The notes under the pieces are model-generated. The model was not told the origin of the DNA, did not search any database, and was given only the letters and a program-made list of their open reading frames with translations. Positions 34,376-48,808 of a stretch of 64,000 nt of DNA are shown here, one piece after another. Origin of the DNA: Hydractinia symbiolongicarpus (Eukaryota; Cnidaria; Hydrozoa; Anthoathecata; Hydractiniidae); assembly GCF_029227915.1 (NCBI RefSeq), contig NC_079880.1:18370001-18434000 (forward strand), in the 5' to 3' direction. Every line of letters begins with the position of its first letter. The first letter of the stretch is position 1. Position numbers and translations under genes: made by a program.

Positions 34376-36220
34376 AAGGTTCAGCCTGAATAGACTTGTA
34401 ATAGTAAATTGAAAGTGAAAGAGCAGGATATGAAAAAGAAACTGAAAATAAAAGAAATGTTAACGAAAGGACAAAGTCTCACGCGATTGTATAAATGAAC
34501 AACCGTTTCTTTTGTTGTCGTAGTCATTTTAAAGTGATTACATGGCGTAATTATTCAAGCTTACACTTTCGTCTTTTTGTGTGTGTGATAAGTTTGAAAG
34601 ACAGAGGCAATAACAAGAAAAAGAGTAGCGTTACGGGCAGGGAAAACGTCCAACAAAAGAATTATTGTATATTAATATTAGTAAGTAACTTATATTCAAA
34701 TCTTTTTTCGCGATACCTGACTATTTTTTAATACACATTGTTTCGTGTCCGTTGAATTATATGGCTCGAATCTTTCAAAAGTTAAGAAAAAAACGTTCAC
34801 GGTGGAGCTCATCTATTCCACTGACTTTGTTGCACAGAAAAACATCAACATAGCTTTATTTATCTGTATCTACGGTGCTGGAAATTTCATTTAGTATATC
34901 TAGTTTTATGTAATTTTTATGTTAGAGCCATGCCAAAAGTTGTGCATGCTCGTCTGACGCGTTTTCTGATTTCTTCGAATGATTAGGTTCTTAAAGTTTA
35001 GGATGCAAAAAAGCAACAGGCAATTCTTGCCAATTCTTACAGGTATTGTAGAAACAAAAATTATATAGAAAGATGTTAAAGTATTAACTTATGGTTTTAA
35101 GTATTATTTCTTCATTCTGTTCCCCTCTTACACAGGAGCAATATAGATTGCTCCTGTGCCTTTTGTTTACCTTTAGTTTTATATGCTGAAGTGTTGCCAT
35201 GGCAATTTTCGAGTTGAGTATAAATTTTAGATTTTTTTAAAAAATAAAATTTATATAGATTTTATAAGATCTAGGGGAGTTCTTATTATAAATTGTTACA
35301 TTTTTTTTTGTTTGTTACATTAGTGTGACTAAATATAAATCAATATATGTGACAAATTAAAGCTATTTTTTTCCCATTTCAGCGCATGATGATGTCATTA
35401 GCAAAAATGTTTACACCAGCAATTTTTTTGACGTGCTAAGCTTCATGCTTATTTTACAACAACTTTAGAAATTAAAGAGACGCCGGGGAGCCTAGGAGAA
35501 ATAGGGTTAAGGATGTAGCTATTTTTCGCTTCATTCTTATTCGTGCTTTCTAGTTTTCTATTTGTGGTTGCGTTGTTAATTTTTTAATTATTCGTATTAA
35601 ACGACCTTATATCATTAATAACAAGTAAATTTGCGTAAGAGATGGACAGCTTAAAATAACAATTTTCCAAGGTTTCTCTTTTAATCAATGATTGGAAATA
35701 CTTGGCTTCACGATATCTTACGATGGTTTTCGACAGACTGACTTCGAAATTTAAAATGTGTACGCCTGTATAATACGTCAAGTCGATTGACCTTAAAAAG
35801 AGCTTTTAAATTTACCCTGTCTTAACCTATTCATGAGATTCAGCCGGGGAAAGTTAAAAAAATTTTCGTCATAATACTGAAATTAGGAAATTGTCTCTGT
35901 AATAGCATTTTGATGTGCTTAAGGATAAACCTTCGAACATAGACCCACCCAAGTACCTCCCCCACCCCACCCTTCTTAGTAAAGGCGTGCTATTTATTTC
36001 AGTTCTAACGTTTACCATGCGAAAGCCCGCTAGTGTATATGCACATTGCAGGAAAAAGAAAAACATCGAGTGAAATATCAAATGCACACCTTGAATAAGC
36101 AACATCAAAAATAATTTATTTTCTTTTGACTCAAGGGGCTACAATAGGACTTGCATGAAGGTCGAGCTTATGACGGGGAAACGTTTGTTGGCAATAAGGC
36201 CAAAAACAACATCTTAACAA
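34376..36220. other. no gene seen
   Basis: AT-rich. Contains one perfect hairpin (35131-35158) and a GGGTTAAGG-ended MITE-like fragment near 35465-35515. Confidence 0.5.
35131..35158. repeat. 12-bp perfect hairpin
   Basis: CACAGGAGCAAT (35131-35142) and ATTGCTCCTGTG (35147-35158) with loop ATAG. Confidence 0.8.
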
Positions 36221-36455
36221 TATTCGGTCCGGGGTACTTTGAGCATATTATGACCGGGGGGGGGGTAATAACTTTTCATAGGCTTGTCCAAGTTGAATCA
36301 AACTTAGCACACTTATAGCACGTCACAAAAGAAACAAAATGGCAGCAAAAAATTTTTGCTTGCGTCGGCACATTCTCTGTGCCGTCATTAAAATCTCGAA
36401 ATTTGTCCAAAATGCCACTATCTGCTTAAAATTCAGTTTCTTTAGTTTCCGAAAA
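36221..36455 (-). mobile_element. partial copy of the CCTATTCGGT MITE
   Basis: TATTCGGTCCGGGGTACTTT and the following ~230 bp match, in reverse orientation, the right part of the element at 10041-10784 (for example the blocks ACTTAGCACACTTATA and CCACTATCTGCTTAAAAT). The other terminus is absent. Confidence 0.65.
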
Positions 36456-37121
36456 AATCAGTAAGTATTGTAGTCATGCAACGTAGCATTAAAGAGTTAT
36501 TAAAAAAGAACCGTCATCTTCGAGATCATGTTGACGCGCAAATATGAACTTTTACTTTTTTACTTAGCTCTAGCTATTTTTATTTCGATTCTGCAAATAC
36601 TGCATATGAAACCATTTGAAGCAACAACAATAACTTCAAAATATTTGAAGAGGTATTAATTAAAGCTATTTAGTATAGCATTTTTAACAAATACAATCCA
36701 TTGTGTTGTCTTGTTTTCTCATCAAAACAAACTTTCGATTTTAACTATAGAAATGTTTGTTTCATCAATAAATTGCATAGCGGGTTCTGTTTGTTTTTAT
36801 GTCACATTATTTGCTTGTTCTACCATAACAAGTTTATTGATTGGTCCCTTAATCATAATTATTCTTTATTGTCGTCAGTAATCTGAATGTTTGTTTCGAT
36901 TTTTCTACCAAAAATCAGATGATTCGGAGTTATTGGTTAAGATACTTGATCACATAAGTACGTAATAGGTTTTGATAACAAGTACGGATTGATGGTATCA
37001 TAAGGGAGAGGTGCGTTCAATTAATGCATAGTTAGTTATAGTTCAATTAGTACAATTAATTCTTTTTAGAGAAAGAATTAACTAAGTTTGAACGGCTGTA
37101 ATGCAATAAAATCCAAAATTT
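36456..37121. other. no gene seen
   Basis: AT-rich, no supportable feature. Confidence 0.5.
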
Positions 37122-37286
37122 CACTAGCGTGTATAGTCGGCTCTAAGCGATCTTCGTGAACTAAAGTGGACACACTAGCCTGTATAGTCGGCTGTAGGCG
37201 ATCTTCGTGAACTAAAGTGGACACACTAGCCTGTATAATCGGTTGTAGGCGATCTTCGTGAACTAAAGTGAACACACTAGCCTGTA
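37122..37286. repeat. 51-bp tandem repeat, three copies plus a partial
   Basis: Copies begin at 37122, 37173, 37224 and 37275 (CACTAGCCTGTATAGTCGG...). Because 51 is a multiple of 3, the minus strand stays open as 17-residue repeats (TLVHEDRLQPTIQASVS), but the frame has no ATG and no flanking gene. Confidence 0.85.
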
Positions 37287-39481
37287 ACTAATATATATAT
37301 ATTCAAAGTTCGTAAATAAACTAAAATATTACATGTGAGTATATAATTATTTATTGCGTGTATTTTTGTTACCAGGTGGTTACTAAGGTGTTGTTAAGGA
37401 TATATATGTATCATAGAGATAAAATACAGACGAGATTTGACGGAAATATCAATCCGGCGAAATAATGTCATTTGTAATTACAATAAGGTCATTAAATTGT
37501 TAACTTTACCTGGAACATCTATAAATGCCATTTTCCAAACATGTAGCAACTTTAATGACATAAGGATTAACATTTCGGGAAAAAAAGGATCTTTTTACCT
37601 TTATCGTGAAAAGAAGAAACTATCGTACGAATATGACGTCACTAGTTACGTCATCAAAGTTCCTTTTTTAAAGACCGTATGTTAAGACCAAAATTAGGAA
37701 AATCACTTTTTTGTGCATGTGTGACGTCATAACGGGCGGTGCTTATAGGGTTGAATCTGAGCACAATTGTACTTCTATAAACACTTTTGTCGGACAAAAT
37801 TTTTTGTAACTTTCAAGGAATTTCCTTACTATTGGCCGGAGGCTTACTGAATGAATGAACATCACGATGTTTTAAAACTTTCGATACATCACTATCGAAA
37901 CTCTCTTACTCAAAGTGTCGTTTGTAAAACATTTTAATATCTTTTTCAACGAGTTTTTAATTAGTCGTTCTTTGACATAATCAGACCACGTCGCCAGTTA
38001 AACTTGATTAGTTTGAAAGTAAAAAGTATTTCGTGCAACATCAGCATGTTGTATGAATCACTTATTAATGTATTTATTTTTTATGTAATATTTATTTTGA
38101 TAATTGAAGATGCTATGTTATGTTTTGCCACTGACAGGATATATTTGACTTTCGGTAAACACTTCTTACTGGTCAGGCAGTGAAAAGTTACTATAATTAT
38201 ACTCATTTTTTTAAAGACTTTATTATTAATCAGTATTTATAACTGACTTTTTTCTTACAGGTCTGCGCATTTAAGCTTTTTCACTATTTTGTACTAGACT
38301 ATTTTGGAATAGTAACATAGATGAAATAATTTTCGTGAAATGCTGAATGTGAAACAGTCAGTGAAGCATGTTGAGTTTTATGATATGTCGTAGGTAAAGT
38401 GGAAATAATTTTTTTTTTGTCCACAATTTTAATCCTTTCTAAAAGATCAATTCCTCCACTTATTTTGATCAATAAGATAAGAAAATTATATTTGTCAACA
38501 TTGTTATAGCGGGAAACGTCTAACTACATAAGTACTGTGTAATTCACACACGCGCATTTGAAAGGCTTTATTTTTATGCGTTTATACATTGCTTGTTACA
38601 GTTTAGTCATTTAGCCATAGTTCGTTATTTGTTATATTCTATATTTGTTATATTTGTAATATTCTATGAGTTTTCTATGTCATAGCTGCTACGTCCTTAG
38701 GTAGCCTTTGCATGAAGTCTCATTTTAGGGGCAAGATGCAAATTTAATTTCGGTCTCTCGTGTAGTCTTTTTAAAAGTTTGTAAGGTTTTAACCGAAATG
38801 AATCTCGTTTTAATGTTGATTTCAGTTCGTTCTTAAAATATCATGTAAACACGATTTAACCGAAATGAAACCATTGCGCATGTGCAAAAAGTTATTGCGC
38901 GTTTGCAAAAAGTTATTGCGCATGTGCAGTTTGCACAACCCCTTTGTGAAAGACTCCCATGTAAACACAACAAAATTTTATTGCGGTTTCATATATTAAT
39001 GCGTCTTGAAATGTAATGCCAGGTTCATGTAGAGGCTACCTTGCTGTATCTAAATTTTAATTCATGTTTAACGCAAAGTTGGTATGATGTATTTCAAACG
39101 GCATGATGGATCACTCTGTTGTAAAGTGAGAACGAACATGGAAACAGCAACAGCTTTTTTTGGCTTAACACATATTTCCAGTTAGCTTTTTTACACAGTT
39201 ACCTTGCTACATTAGCTTCTTAGGATTTGTGTATGTCCCATTTTTGAGAAAGCAGCTGTTTCATTCTACAGGAAGCTAAAGGGCTTAAGGTTTTGTTTTT
39301 GGTTCGCGTGCGCTTTTTTACAGAAAATAAAAAATGCTCACGAAAAAGCTGAACAAAGAAAATAAAACGTATTTAGAGCACTTACTGTAGTAGAAAAGAT
39401 GCTTGTTTTGTTTTAGAATACTTTAGTCAGTTTTTCCCCGTAGATAACACGGTATACACACGGCTAAGAAGATACTTCAAT
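37287..39481. other. no gene seen; upstream region of innexin 2
   Basis: AT-rich. Contains a 21-bp tandem repeat (ATTGCGCATGTGCAAAAAGTT, three copies, 38873-38930). The frame at 37437-37685 lacks an ATG and a domain. Confidence 0.5.
38873..38930. repeat. 21-bp tandem repeat, ~3 copies
   Basis: Units start at 38873, 38894 and 38915; each carries GCGCATGTGC or GCGCGTTTGC, so repeated NRF-1-like GCGCATGCGC-type words about 550 bp upstream of innexin 2. Confidence 0.7.
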
Positions 39482-42003
<2,522 letters not shown>

Positions 42004-43674
42004 ATATTTTGACGATGAAGTATGACTTGTGTCCGACTTGTTTTATCATTTTAATAACATTTTTTACAGGAGATTTAAGTGAATAACGAAATTGTACATC
42101 ATCTAAATTTCGCTTTGTAGCTAAGCCTTTTGAATAAGCTTCAAATGTTTTTTATGAAACCTGGCATTGAACACCATTTCATCCGTTATTGCAGATTGCA
42201 GATTGGAGGTGAGGTTGCAAAGGTTGTAGAATAACAGCTAAGATAACAACGTAAGGCAAAATTATGATGTTTCAGAGCAAGACAAATGGCCTGTAGAGGT
42301 TGAAAATGGCTTTCAAAAAGACAAATTAAAATAATGTCGAAAAAATATATTATACACGCAAAAGTCTTCTCTCATCTTCTTTGTCAACGCGTAATATAAT
42401 TTCTGTGAACACCTTTGATAATCAAAAACACTGAAATACTCAGAGTGTGTGTGGAGTGACCCTCTTCTAATTTGTTTTTTCTGAAAGGTTTCCGTAAATG
42501 AAGTTGAAAGTAAAGTTGTAGATTAAGAGTTATAGGAAAAAAATAGTAGCACTTTTTGCTTATGTTAGCGCTTTTACTTTGACGTCATCAGAAGCTTAAA
42601 ATGTGCAAAACAGCTATGTGTCTTTTTTCAATAATTTTTAAAGTTCTGTTTGGTGATTTTTTGTTAATAAATAATAAAATCATTTAATCTTTTCGAATAT
42701 GAGCCAGCAAAATCCGATTTTTCTCTAAATCTTACAAAACCAGAACAGCTGGCTAGTCACATGTAAAAATGATTCTGCTTGGTAAAATAATGTGGTAAAT
42801 AATGGTAATGTATATTTTTAATATGTAAGGACGTGTTTTTTCTTGACTGTGCGAAAAAGTTGTAAAATGAAAAATAGCAAAATCACAAAATATTTAATAA
42901 CTTTGGTTAAAACCGTTATTAGATCAAGAAAACTCACTGGGTTGGAGTTTGTAGAGATACTATTGGTCCTACAAGGTCAATTTTGAAAATTAGGAGTGTG
43001 TCGCGATAATATTGGTCATTTTGAGTTTTTGCTCGTGATTTACTCATTTTTTCGAAAAAATAGTAAAATTGTATTTTTAAAGCATCTTTGACATCTTGGA
43101 AACCAGTAAAAACTGTGATGAGTAAAATTTATTCAGAAATGAGTAAGTAATGAGCGATTTAGTCACAAGCCTAATTTTTTCGAAAACATGCAATAATCAC
43201 TCTTAAAACATTATAGCGATTTGAAAATTTGGCAGAATAAATTGTCTGACTATGCTTTTTTCATTCAAATCAAAGTTGACAACAGAATTAATGAGTACTT
43301 CGAGATAAATGTGGTCTTTGAATAAATAATTTTTGGTGAATTATAACTTTGAAATTTTCATTAAATAACAATTTAGAAATTTGGATAAATAATAATTAGG
43401 AACATATAATACTTATTTACAATGATAAATTTTCGTTTAAAAGAGTGAAATATGATGTTATTGGTCTTTAAAATTCATAAAATCTAGGTTCAATATCCTA
43501 CACTAGAAGCGAAAAACAGGACGTAGATAATTTCAATGAAATAATAAGAATCAGTTATACGATTCAATATTCAAATTCGATATAGGGTGTGCAAATGTTT
43601 AGTATAGTATTCTGTTTATGACTTATTTAAGAGTAATTTGAGATTAACTTAGTCCAAGGCAAAATTGTAAAAAT
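42004..43674. other. innexin 2 3' flank and AT-rich DNA; no gene seen
   Basis: A GACGTCATCAGAAGCTTAAA block at 42581-42600 and following resembles the interior of the 10041-10784 MITE reversed, so decayed MITE sequence is likely around 42560-42620. Nothing else supported. Confidence 0.45.
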
Positions 43675-44258
43675 TTACGATGCTCTTAAAACAAGTTCCG
43701 CATAGATATCCTTTGGCATACAAAGGCTGTCATGATCAATATCAACGAAAGCTTCAAACACTTCAACAGGATCACAAAAAACATCTCCAGGAACTATGCT
43801 GAATCTTTTCAAAGCCATATTGCGAGACCTGTCAGACTTCAGATAGTTTCCTCTCAAGAAACACTCGTCAGAATTAATGGAGTGTCCGTAACGATCCCAC
43901 ATTACATCAGTTGCAACTCCTTTTTCAATCACTTTAACAAAATAAATTGGCTCACAGGAGTTGAATGAGATTACGGCAATAAAGCATGGAATCGAAACAA
44001 ATTCAAAAATGTGTTGACCACGATCTTGTCCTCCTCATTGTCTACATCAGGAGATTCATGATGTGTCTTAACGTGACGATCTCTGTTGAACTTTTGACCA
44101 AATGTCTTTCCGCAATACTCACATACTTTGTTCTGACTCATTTTCTGCTTCCGGACCATTACTTTTGTACACTCTTTCTTATGGCGAACAATATTCCCTC
44201 TAAATTTCGGGAAAAACAGCGATGACTCATGCAAGAAACAATTCAGTGATATGAGCAA
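43675..44258 (-). pseudogene. C2H2 zinc-finger gene remnant of a repeated cnidarian family
   Basis: On the minus strand, 44258-43971 carries one full C2H2 finger (CEYCGKTFGQKFNRDRHVKTHH) preceded by the second half of another (NIVRHKKEC), then an acidic stretch. After a break at about 43970 a second frame (about 43963-43675) encodes EPIYFVKVIEKG, a DRYGHSINSDE segment, RGNYLKS, RFSIVPGDVF and VEVFEAFVDI. I recall this finger-plus-domain pairing as a multi-copy family in hydrozoan genomes, but cannot name it or its function. The frame break and the missing first half suggest a dead copy, perhaps carried by a mobile element. Confidence 0.5.
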
Positions 44259-47200
44259 CAGAAATAAACACGAGAAGAGATTAAACCATCAACCAGTAAC
44301 ACTTGGGAAAAGCAGAAAAATACAGCCTCTGTATGCATCAAAGTGAAATCTAGCTAAATTCTATCATGAAAAGAAGGACTTGAACTTTCACGTACCACTC
44401 CTCGTGGAGTCGAATTTGTTAATAACACTGGCCTTTACTGATATTGAAAATTCTTCTTAGTAACAGTTTCTGAAACACTTTCAGGCGAAATTTGGAGTAG
44501 TTCTTGAAAAGATAAGTCCTTAACAGCGCCTTAACGAAAAAACCATTTTAATCTTCGATCACTCTTTATTTTCTACGTTTTCCGTCCTGGATTATCTTTA
44601 GGATAACCAATATCATGTTTTGAGACATTTCTATTTCGGTATCGACAAGTAAATTCAGATATAACAGTCAAATTGCCTTCTAGTACGCTTTTTTATGTCG
44701 AAAAATTAAAGGACCATATTTATCCTCAGGCACTCTTTAACCTTGTGAAATCAAGTCAAATCCAACAATTGTATACCTAAAAGTGAAGCTGCTGAAGAAA
44801 ATCATGAAATTCTTAAGAGTACTCTAAGATAATAGCAAAAATGATGTTTACGTTAAAATAGGAATAGAAAAGACTAATTGATCATGAAATACTCTTAATA
44901 TTTGAATTTTTTTTTACTTTATTCTAAATTCAAGACCAGTTGAACCATTTTCCGAAATTTCGAACCAAAAAGAAGACTTCAAGGTTCCAAAAATTAAGAT
45001 GACTTTTTTTATCTTTGCAGCTAAGGACTAAAACGTATCTTAAACTACTCCTGACTTTAGACGTAATTTTCTCTCAGTCTACTTATCATATAAAACTCTA
45101 ATTTTCATATTTTGAAAGAAAAATCTTATCTTAATTCGTCATTAAAATGGAATTCTTCTTGGATTTAGAGACTGCTACGATATTTTAGATTAAGTGAGAG
45201 ATATAGAAATCTCCACTTTTCGCACAGTCAAGAAAAAACACGTCCGTAAGCACTTTTGCTGTAACGTCATCAATGGAATGAAATTTGTACAAAATCACCA
45301 AAACTATTTTTTCATATCTGTTTTTGCTCCGCAAAATAGACACGCAAAGACAATAAAAAAAAAAAGATATAAGCAAATTTTTAGTTTGCAGCGAGCTAGT
45401 GTACACAAGGGTTAGTTTGTCATACAATGTAATAATTAACATTTGTTAATAATTTGGGATAATAGTGTGTCAGACACTGGACCATTCTTATGGTTGTTTT
45501 ATTGTTTTTGGTGTAAGGCAAAGGCACTTATAGCTATGGTGTATTGGTGAAAATACACCAAGATAGATTCGGCTCAGAAAAGTTAGGGTGTGTCGCTGTT
45601 AGTCCTTTTAGGAACTCTACGCCCGACGTCTTAACAAATCCTGATAATACCGTGTGCATGCTCACTGCGTATAAAACTGGTTTTCAGAATTGTCAAAAAA
45701 TATAAATTGCCTTTGTCCTGCAAAATATTGGATTTTTCGTGTCACATCCAGTTTTACTATTTACACCAGTTCTGCTGGTGTAAGCTGCCTATCTGGCTGG
45801 GCTAGAATTTCCCAGATGTATTTTTCCAGTGAAGCTAACTGCTGTTGAATTCAAATTGTGCGGCAGATCGATCCAGTACTAATATTCCGAGGAGTAGCAC
45901 GTAGACTTCATAACAGGGCTCAGCACGTAGACTTCATGACAGGGCGACTTTGGGAACTGTAGTAAGGAGGAGCGTGAAGGAGGAGCGTAATCTTTGTGAA
46001 GTATCATAATCTTTTGTAACTTTTAAACTTGGTTGAATACATTTGTTTACATTACTTTGTAATTTTTATATCATCTTTTTATATCTTTCAATTTTGTTGT
46101 TAAGTTGTAATGGTAGCTAATAATATAATATTTAGAAAGCGAAAGAGACAATAAAAGAAATATAAACACAGATGTAAATTGGATCGCGAAGAGCAATTTT
46201 CAGTCAATTTTGTAGCGAATTAACTAATATAATGCCAAGTAGCTAATGTTTTGTTGACCTATTTTCTAGTGTTTCACAACTAGTGACCACAAAATTTTTT
46301 TAAATTTTTTTTGCAAAAAGTTTTCAAATGGGCACAAAGCTCAATTTTTTTGTTGAATTTTTTAACGTTTTCCATGACAGAATAGGTTAAGCAAATTATT
46401 TGTTTTAGTTTTATAGGTATTTAGTAATTTCCATATACATAAAATTTGCAAATAAAATTTACTTTTGCTCTCATGGTGATTAAAAAGTTTGTTATGTGTT
46501 TAAAATAACCTGATTGGTTTAAATTCTCGCAAAATCAAGCTTATTGGTTTAAAAATCAATGCCTTAACAGAATTAACCGGGACTGCGCTTGGTTTTTTCA
46601 ATTTTTGATTTTTTGAAATTTCGCAAACGTTTGCAACGACAAAATTTGTGTGTTCAGTGGTATCAAACATAAATCTACCATGCACAATGGTGACAAAACT
46701 TACGTCCACCGATCATAATGTCCAAGAAAAAAAAATTAATGAAGATGTAATACTGAAAATTGAATAAAACTGAACCTCAAATACAGAAATAAAAAGTTTT
46801 AGAAAGATTTGAACAATTCTGCAAGATTAATTTTTATTATTTTATGAGAAAACAAAATACATGCATGAAAGTTCTTAATAAGAACATCGATACCAAGATT
46901 TTGCCAACACAACATTTGCACAGCTCAAATTGACAAGAAAAATATATGTAAAAGCATCTTCTTCTGTTGTCATTTTACTGGATAAGAATAAAAAAAACAG
47001 TGTTTTTTAATACCATATTATGTCACATTACCTACAAACTGAAGTATAAAGGTTAACCAAAACAATGCTTGATGGAAATGTACGATTACTTACAGTCGAT
47101 AAGAGACAAAGAGTGTGCCAGTTACATAATCACAACAGCCATTGTAAATCTGGCTTTTTTTATTATTCTTGATCCCCATAAAGTCAATGTTGCTAGAGTG

Positions 47201-48612
47201 TATGTGTTAGCAACAACTAAGCATATTCCATTCTTAACAATGACTTGGAGAAAGGGGAAGCGCAAAATCAAAATCCCAATATATTTTTCCATGTATGTGC
47301 CTTAGCTGACTACTTGCTGCCAGTAGCTATTATAGCTAGCTAGCTACTAGCTAGCACGTTTTATTTTCTTGAAATGAGCATTAGTAAACTGTACAATAAT
47401 TATTAGAGTAAAATAAGAATGTATTCAAATCATTTTAATAATAACGTCTGTGTTTTACGAGACGTATATCACACGTTTCGTTCACATGCGTGGCTACGTC
47501 TTACCTTAGTAAGAAACAGTCCATATGTTAATTATGTTTGTTTGGGTCAGTGAAACCGAGGAAGGAAAGGGCTTCCCCGATATTGACCCCGTGAGCAAAT
47601 AACAATATCAAGTAACCAATCAATAAGTATTTAAGCTCAAAATATTCGTCTGCCACCTAATATTTGTGCTTCTTTAACTTACTCTTCCAAATTCTCACTT
47701 TATGTTGGCGGTAAGGAAAACCATCGCTTGTTATCTACTGACTACCAAACGTAATGAAACCGCATGAAAAATAAAGTTTTAGTGAATTTTAAGACATTTG
47801 AATACTCTAACTACAATGTAAAGCTCTCTAATTACGTAATTTACCAGGAATTTCTTAAAAATATCGACACAAGTTTAAATTAATAACTCAACCTTGTTCC
47901 CAGGGCGTTTTGCTTTATTCAGTATCGGGCTGACGGCCGCTCTCCCAAAGTAAGAAAGAGCAAGGGACCCTGGAAACGAGGTTGTTAAGAGTTCTTAATT
48001 GATTTTAAAGGGAACAGCAAACTTTCTTTGAAAGTTCTTGTTAATCGAAGAAATTGGAACCACATGAAGTTGGCTTGTTGTCGATATTAAAATGTATCAA
48101 GAATAAGGAGAGCCATTAGAATGATACAAGTTACAATGTTCTTGCCTATATTTCCTGTTTCATTTTTATCTAATAAGCAGATGATGATCTTATACAAAAT
48201 GTAAATATATGCATATTTTGCAATTTTCAATTGACGTTTGGAAAGTAGATTAAATATTGTCAAATTGAATCATAGGTAATTATAGTTGGAAACCATAACA
48301 ATCTAACCAATTATTCCTAATTGCATTACATGGCAACCTGCATGAAAAATATCGCCACAATAGTATTATTATTGTGGAGATACTTAAGGATGAGATGCAT
48401 TAAGGAGATACACGGCGATAAGATTAAGTAGCAGATTCTACCACACAAGAGAAAAGTAAAAGCATTATTCTTTGGTATTTATAATTGGAGCATGGTGACA
48501 TCGCGCATAGTTTTATAATTACAAATTTTACGTCTAGAACGCTCGTATTTTTTTTTCCTCACCGTTATGTTTTTATTACAAATTTTTATATTTTACAATA
48601 TTAATCTTACAG
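44259..48612. other. no gene seen; minor repeats
   Basis: AT-rich. Holds a 26-bp tandem duplication at 45896-45946 (AGCACGTAGACTTCAT), GCTAGC-rich DNA at 47325-47355, and a small fold-back repeat at 47883-47997. A frame at 47072-47305 is open but has no recognisable domain. Confidence 0.45.
47883..47997. mobile_element. small fold-back MITE (CAACCTTGTTCCCAGGG end)
   Basis: CAACCTTGTTCCCAGGG at the left and CCCTGGAAACGAGGTTG at the right are inverted copies with a few mismatches. Related ends occur at 57214-57297 and near 59120. Confidence 0.65.
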
Positions 48613-48808
48613 GACTGATGCAGCAGAACCAGGAGCCATTGTCAAATATAAACGTGTCTGTGATGTAACATCCACACGATCTATGTTGTACTGCATGTTT
48701 GGTGCATGGGCTCCTTGGCTGACACATGGATTATGTTACGTTCTGTGTAGACTTGTTCGTAGCACCTTTTTTACAGAACTGCAGACTTCGGCTGATTCTT
48801 TACCGTAG
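48613..48808 (+). CDS. orphan terminal coding exon, unknown protein
   Basis: A TTAATCTTACAG acceptor precedes 64 open codons ending at TAG 48806-48808. The encoded stretch starts TDAAEPGAIVKYKRVCDV and continues with a hydrophobic, Trp/Cys-rich segment (MLYCMFGAWAPWLTHGLCYV), then RLVRSTFFTELQ. Base composition is richer in G+C than the surroundings, which supports coding. One first base before the ACT codon completes a split codon from an upstream exon. I could not find that exon; the open frame at 47072-47305 is a weak candidate. I do not recognise the family; the hydrophobic stretch suggests a membrane protein. It may also be a relic. Confidence 0.35.

Noticed and set aside
37078-37275. 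Minus-strand frame with 17-residue repeats
   Set aside because: Open only because the tandem repeat length is a multiple of three; starts at GTG, so listed as a repeat.
37122-37286. CRISPR array
   Set aside because: Contiguous tandem repeat without unique spacers, in a eukaryotic genome.
47069-47305. 78-codon frame, possible membrane-like protein
   Set aside because: No recognisable domain, no splice link to the exon at 48613 that I can show.
48613-48808. Fifth innexin exon
   Set aside because: The encoded residues do not match any innexin exon of this window.
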